A DNA stretch of 8,116 bases, taken from positions 1-8,116 of the forward strand of contig JAITAN010000150.1 in the NCBI GenBank assembly GCA_031284105.1, given 5' to 3'. Position 1 is the stretch's first letter. The number at the start of each line of letters is the position of its first letter. The notes beneath the pieces were generated by a model. It saw only the letters and a program-made list of their open reading frames with translations. It was not told the DNA's origin and did not search any database. The translations under genes were made by a program, and so were the position numbers. This document shows positions 7,085-8,116 of this stretch, in pieces. This DNA comes from Treponema sp. GTDB lineage: Bacteria > Spirochaetota > Spirochaetia > Treponematales > Breznakiellaceae.

Positions 7085-7097
7085 CGGCGATTATGCC
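7078..7097. terminator. Small hairpin between convergent MATE and LUD genes
   Basis: GGCATA (7078-7083) and TATGCC (7092-7097) form a 6-pair stem with an 8-base loop that includes the MATE stop codon. No T-run follows on either strand, so termination would be weak. It is the only structure in the 27 bases between the two convergent genes. Confidence 0.25.
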
Positions 7098-7111
7098 TAT
7101 AACAACAAACG

Positions 7112-7747
7112 TTAAAATCCCAGCTCTTCGTTGATGAGGATCAGCGTATACTTACCCGCGAATTTTTGCGCGTTATAGGTGATGAGCAGGTGATTGCACA
7201 TTCTATCGGGAATGTTGCAGTCCGTGCATACGCCTGTTTCCGCGCAAGGCGTTTTGTGGCCGTTCCGCCGGCAGTTCAGGGGAGCGATGGCGTGAACGCG
7301 GGCTACGGCTTCTTCCAGCGTGTCAACCAGCTTATTCACACCCGCGGCAACGATGATCTTTCGGGGGCCGTATGCCATAGCGGCCACACGGCTGCCGGAA
7401 CAGTCGATGTTCACCATCTCGCCGTGCATGGTTAGGGCGTTTGCGCCGGTAATGAAGTACTCGGCCATGAGGCTGTCCCGGCACACTTCAAAATGATCCG
7501 TACAGTTGTAGCGGTCATAGAACAGGTACCCCCCGCCGCGTAGAACCGGAAGTATATCCATAGCGCTCAAGGTTTCGCTTCCGCCCAGTCCTACGGACGC
7601 GCCTTTCGGTAAAAGCGTTTCAAAAAGGAGGTTCTTCGCCTCATCAAGGGTTTCCGTGTAGCGGCTGTTCCAGCCTTTTTCGGCAAACGCGCGCGCCGCA
7701 AGGCGTCCCCGTTTTTCCCCAAGCCAAGTACGGTACCGGTTATTCAT
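7112..7747 (-). CDS. LUD-domain protein (LutC/YkgG-like), Cys-rich C-terminal form
   Basis: The product has 211 residues and is cytoplasmic, with the LUD (DUF162, PF02589) fold found in lactate-utilisation proteins LutB/LutC. SVGLGGSETL (51-60), ITGANALTMHGEMVNIDCSG (99-118) and KIIVAAGVNKLV (130-141) are the core motifs. The C-terminus carries PCAETGVCTDCNIPDRMCN with C168, C174, C177 and C184, plus C159 just before. This Cys arrangement, common in stand-alone LUD proteins of anaerobes, may bind a metal or cluster. No lutA or lutB lies in the window, so a role in lactate oxidation cannot be claimed; stand-alone members have no assigned function that I know of. The start ATG is preceded by GGAGG (7752-7756) four bases upstream. 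The gene has its own strong promoter. Confidence 0.88.
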   Translation of the reverse strand: MNNRYRTWLGEKRGRLAARAFAEKGWNSRYTETLDEAKNLLFETLLPKGASVGLGGSETLSAMDILPVLRGGGYLFYDRYNCTDHFEVCRDSLMAEYFITGANALTMHGEMVNIDCSGSRVAAMAYGPRKIIVAAGVNKLVDTLEEAVARVHAIAPLNCRRNGHKTPCAETGVCTDCNIPDRMCNHLLITYNAQKFAGKYTLILINEELGF

Positions 7748-7765
7748 GTTTCCTCCATGTATTTG

Positions 7766-7778
7766 AGGGCGTAGCCCT
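7766..7778 (-). repeat. Small hairpin in the LUD mRNA leader
   Basis: AGGGC and GCCCT form a 5-pair stem with a 3-base loop, 9 bases upstream of the GGAGG ribosome binding site. It could influence ribosome access, but it is short and no competing structure was found. Confidence 0.3.
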
Positions 7779-7827
7779 TTGGTTTAATACCCCGCAACTT
7801 GTATCAACCTCTTAAAACTATGTAAGT

Positions 7828-7855
7828 ATTCTATATGGTACGGGGATTATGTCAA
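7828..7855 (-). promoter_or_regulatory. Strong sigma-70-type promoter of the LUD gene
   Basis: On the minus strand a perfect -35 TTGACA (7850-7855) and a TAGAAT -10 (7828-7833; five of six bases) are separated by 16 bases. Transcription should start near 7821, giving a leader of about 74 bases. It is the best promoter match in the window. Confidence 0.7.
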
Positions 7856-8007
7856 GGCATATATGAATGAGAAAGGGTTTTTTAGAGCGGGGAGGCGAGA
7901 GGAACCTGCATTTCAGGCGAACAATCGGGGTAAAAATGACGCGACTGACAAAAATATGGGTTAATATAAGGTAAAACCGTGGAAGATGTTACGGAAAAAA
8001 TCAACAA
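7856..8007. other. Intergenic stretch, no supported gene
   Basis: Between the LUD promoter and the hairpin cluster no frame resembles a known protein on either strand. A 33-codon plus-strand frame (7863-7964) with a weak AAGG upstream is the only candidate and is not convincing. Confidence 0.4.
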
Positions 8008-8027
8008 CCGCAGGGCAAGCCCTGCGG
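8008..8027 (-). terminator. Strong hairpin, likely rho-independent terminator for a gene beyond the right edge
   Basis: The arms CCGCAGGGC and GCCCTGCGG are perfect 9-base complements separated by AA. On the minus strand the stem is followed by TTGTTGATTTTTTCC, an interrupted T-run suited to termination. No minus-strand gene within the window lies upstream of it, so it would serve one starting right of 8116, or be part of a repeat cluster. Confidence 0.5.
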
Positions 8028-8060
8028 TATCGAAGATTTCTTCTTGAAGGCTTTGTGTAT

Positions 8061-8110
8061 GCGGGGGAACAAATCCCCCGCACCCCCAGTAAGAAGCGCC
8101 CCAAGGGGCG
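8061..8110. repeat. Two further GC-rich hairpins at the right edge
   Basis: GCGGGGGA (8061-8068) pairs perfectly with TCCCCCGC (8074-8081) around a 5-base loop. After ACCCCCAGTAAGAAG, CGCCCC (8097-8102) pairs with GGGGCG (8105-8110) around AA. Together with the hairpin at 8008-8027 this makes three strong stems in about 100 bases, typical of dispersed intergenic repeats. The element may continue past the window end. Confidence 0.6.
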
Positions 8111-8116
8111 GGGTAT

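Noticed and set aside
7863..7964. 33-codon plus-strand open frame starting MNEKGFFRAG
   Set aside because: It has only a weak AAGG upstream, no recognisable domain and unusual composition, and it starts beside the LUD promoter. There is not enough support for a gene.

Overview
The window looks like bacterial chromosome from an anaerobe. A spirochaete of the Treponema type is my best guess, based on the style of the secreted von Willebrand protein and of the Cys-rich LUD protein. No rRNA or other taxonomic marker is present, so this is an impression only. It holds five long genes, the 5' end of a sixth, and a decayed insertion sequence. There is no tRNA, rRNA or CRISPR array.

Layout. A DNA methyltransferase runs off the left edge (1-111, minus) behind a promoter that may give a leaderless mRNA. 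Next comes a YtcJ-type amidohydrolase (192-1856, minus) with its own promoter and a palindromic in-frame insert at 1327-1368. The stretch 1866-2837 has no intact gene. Its core is an IS5-type transposase relic (minus) that has lost the catalytic middle and carries frameshifts. A secreted VWA-domain protein follows (2838-3947, plus), apparently cut short at its 3' end. It converges on a YifB/ComM-type AAA+ ATPase (3973-5607, minus). ComM is divergent from a MATE-family transporter (5738-7084, plus), which converges on a LUD-domain protein (7112-7747, minus) with a near-consensus promoter. The last 369 bases (7748-8116) hold that promoter and leader, then three stacked GC-rich hairpins reaching the right edge.

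How the genes fit together. Neighbours mostly alternate in strand, so there is no evident operon and no shared pathway; each gene seems to be its own transcription unit. The 1.9-4.0 kb part looks like a site of past rearrangement, with an IS relic on one side and a clipped VWA gene on the other. I see no convincing new multigene system. The points most worth a second look are the palindromic insert inside the amidohydrolase, the deleted IS5 derivative, the VWA frameshift/truncation, and the hairpin cluster at the right end.
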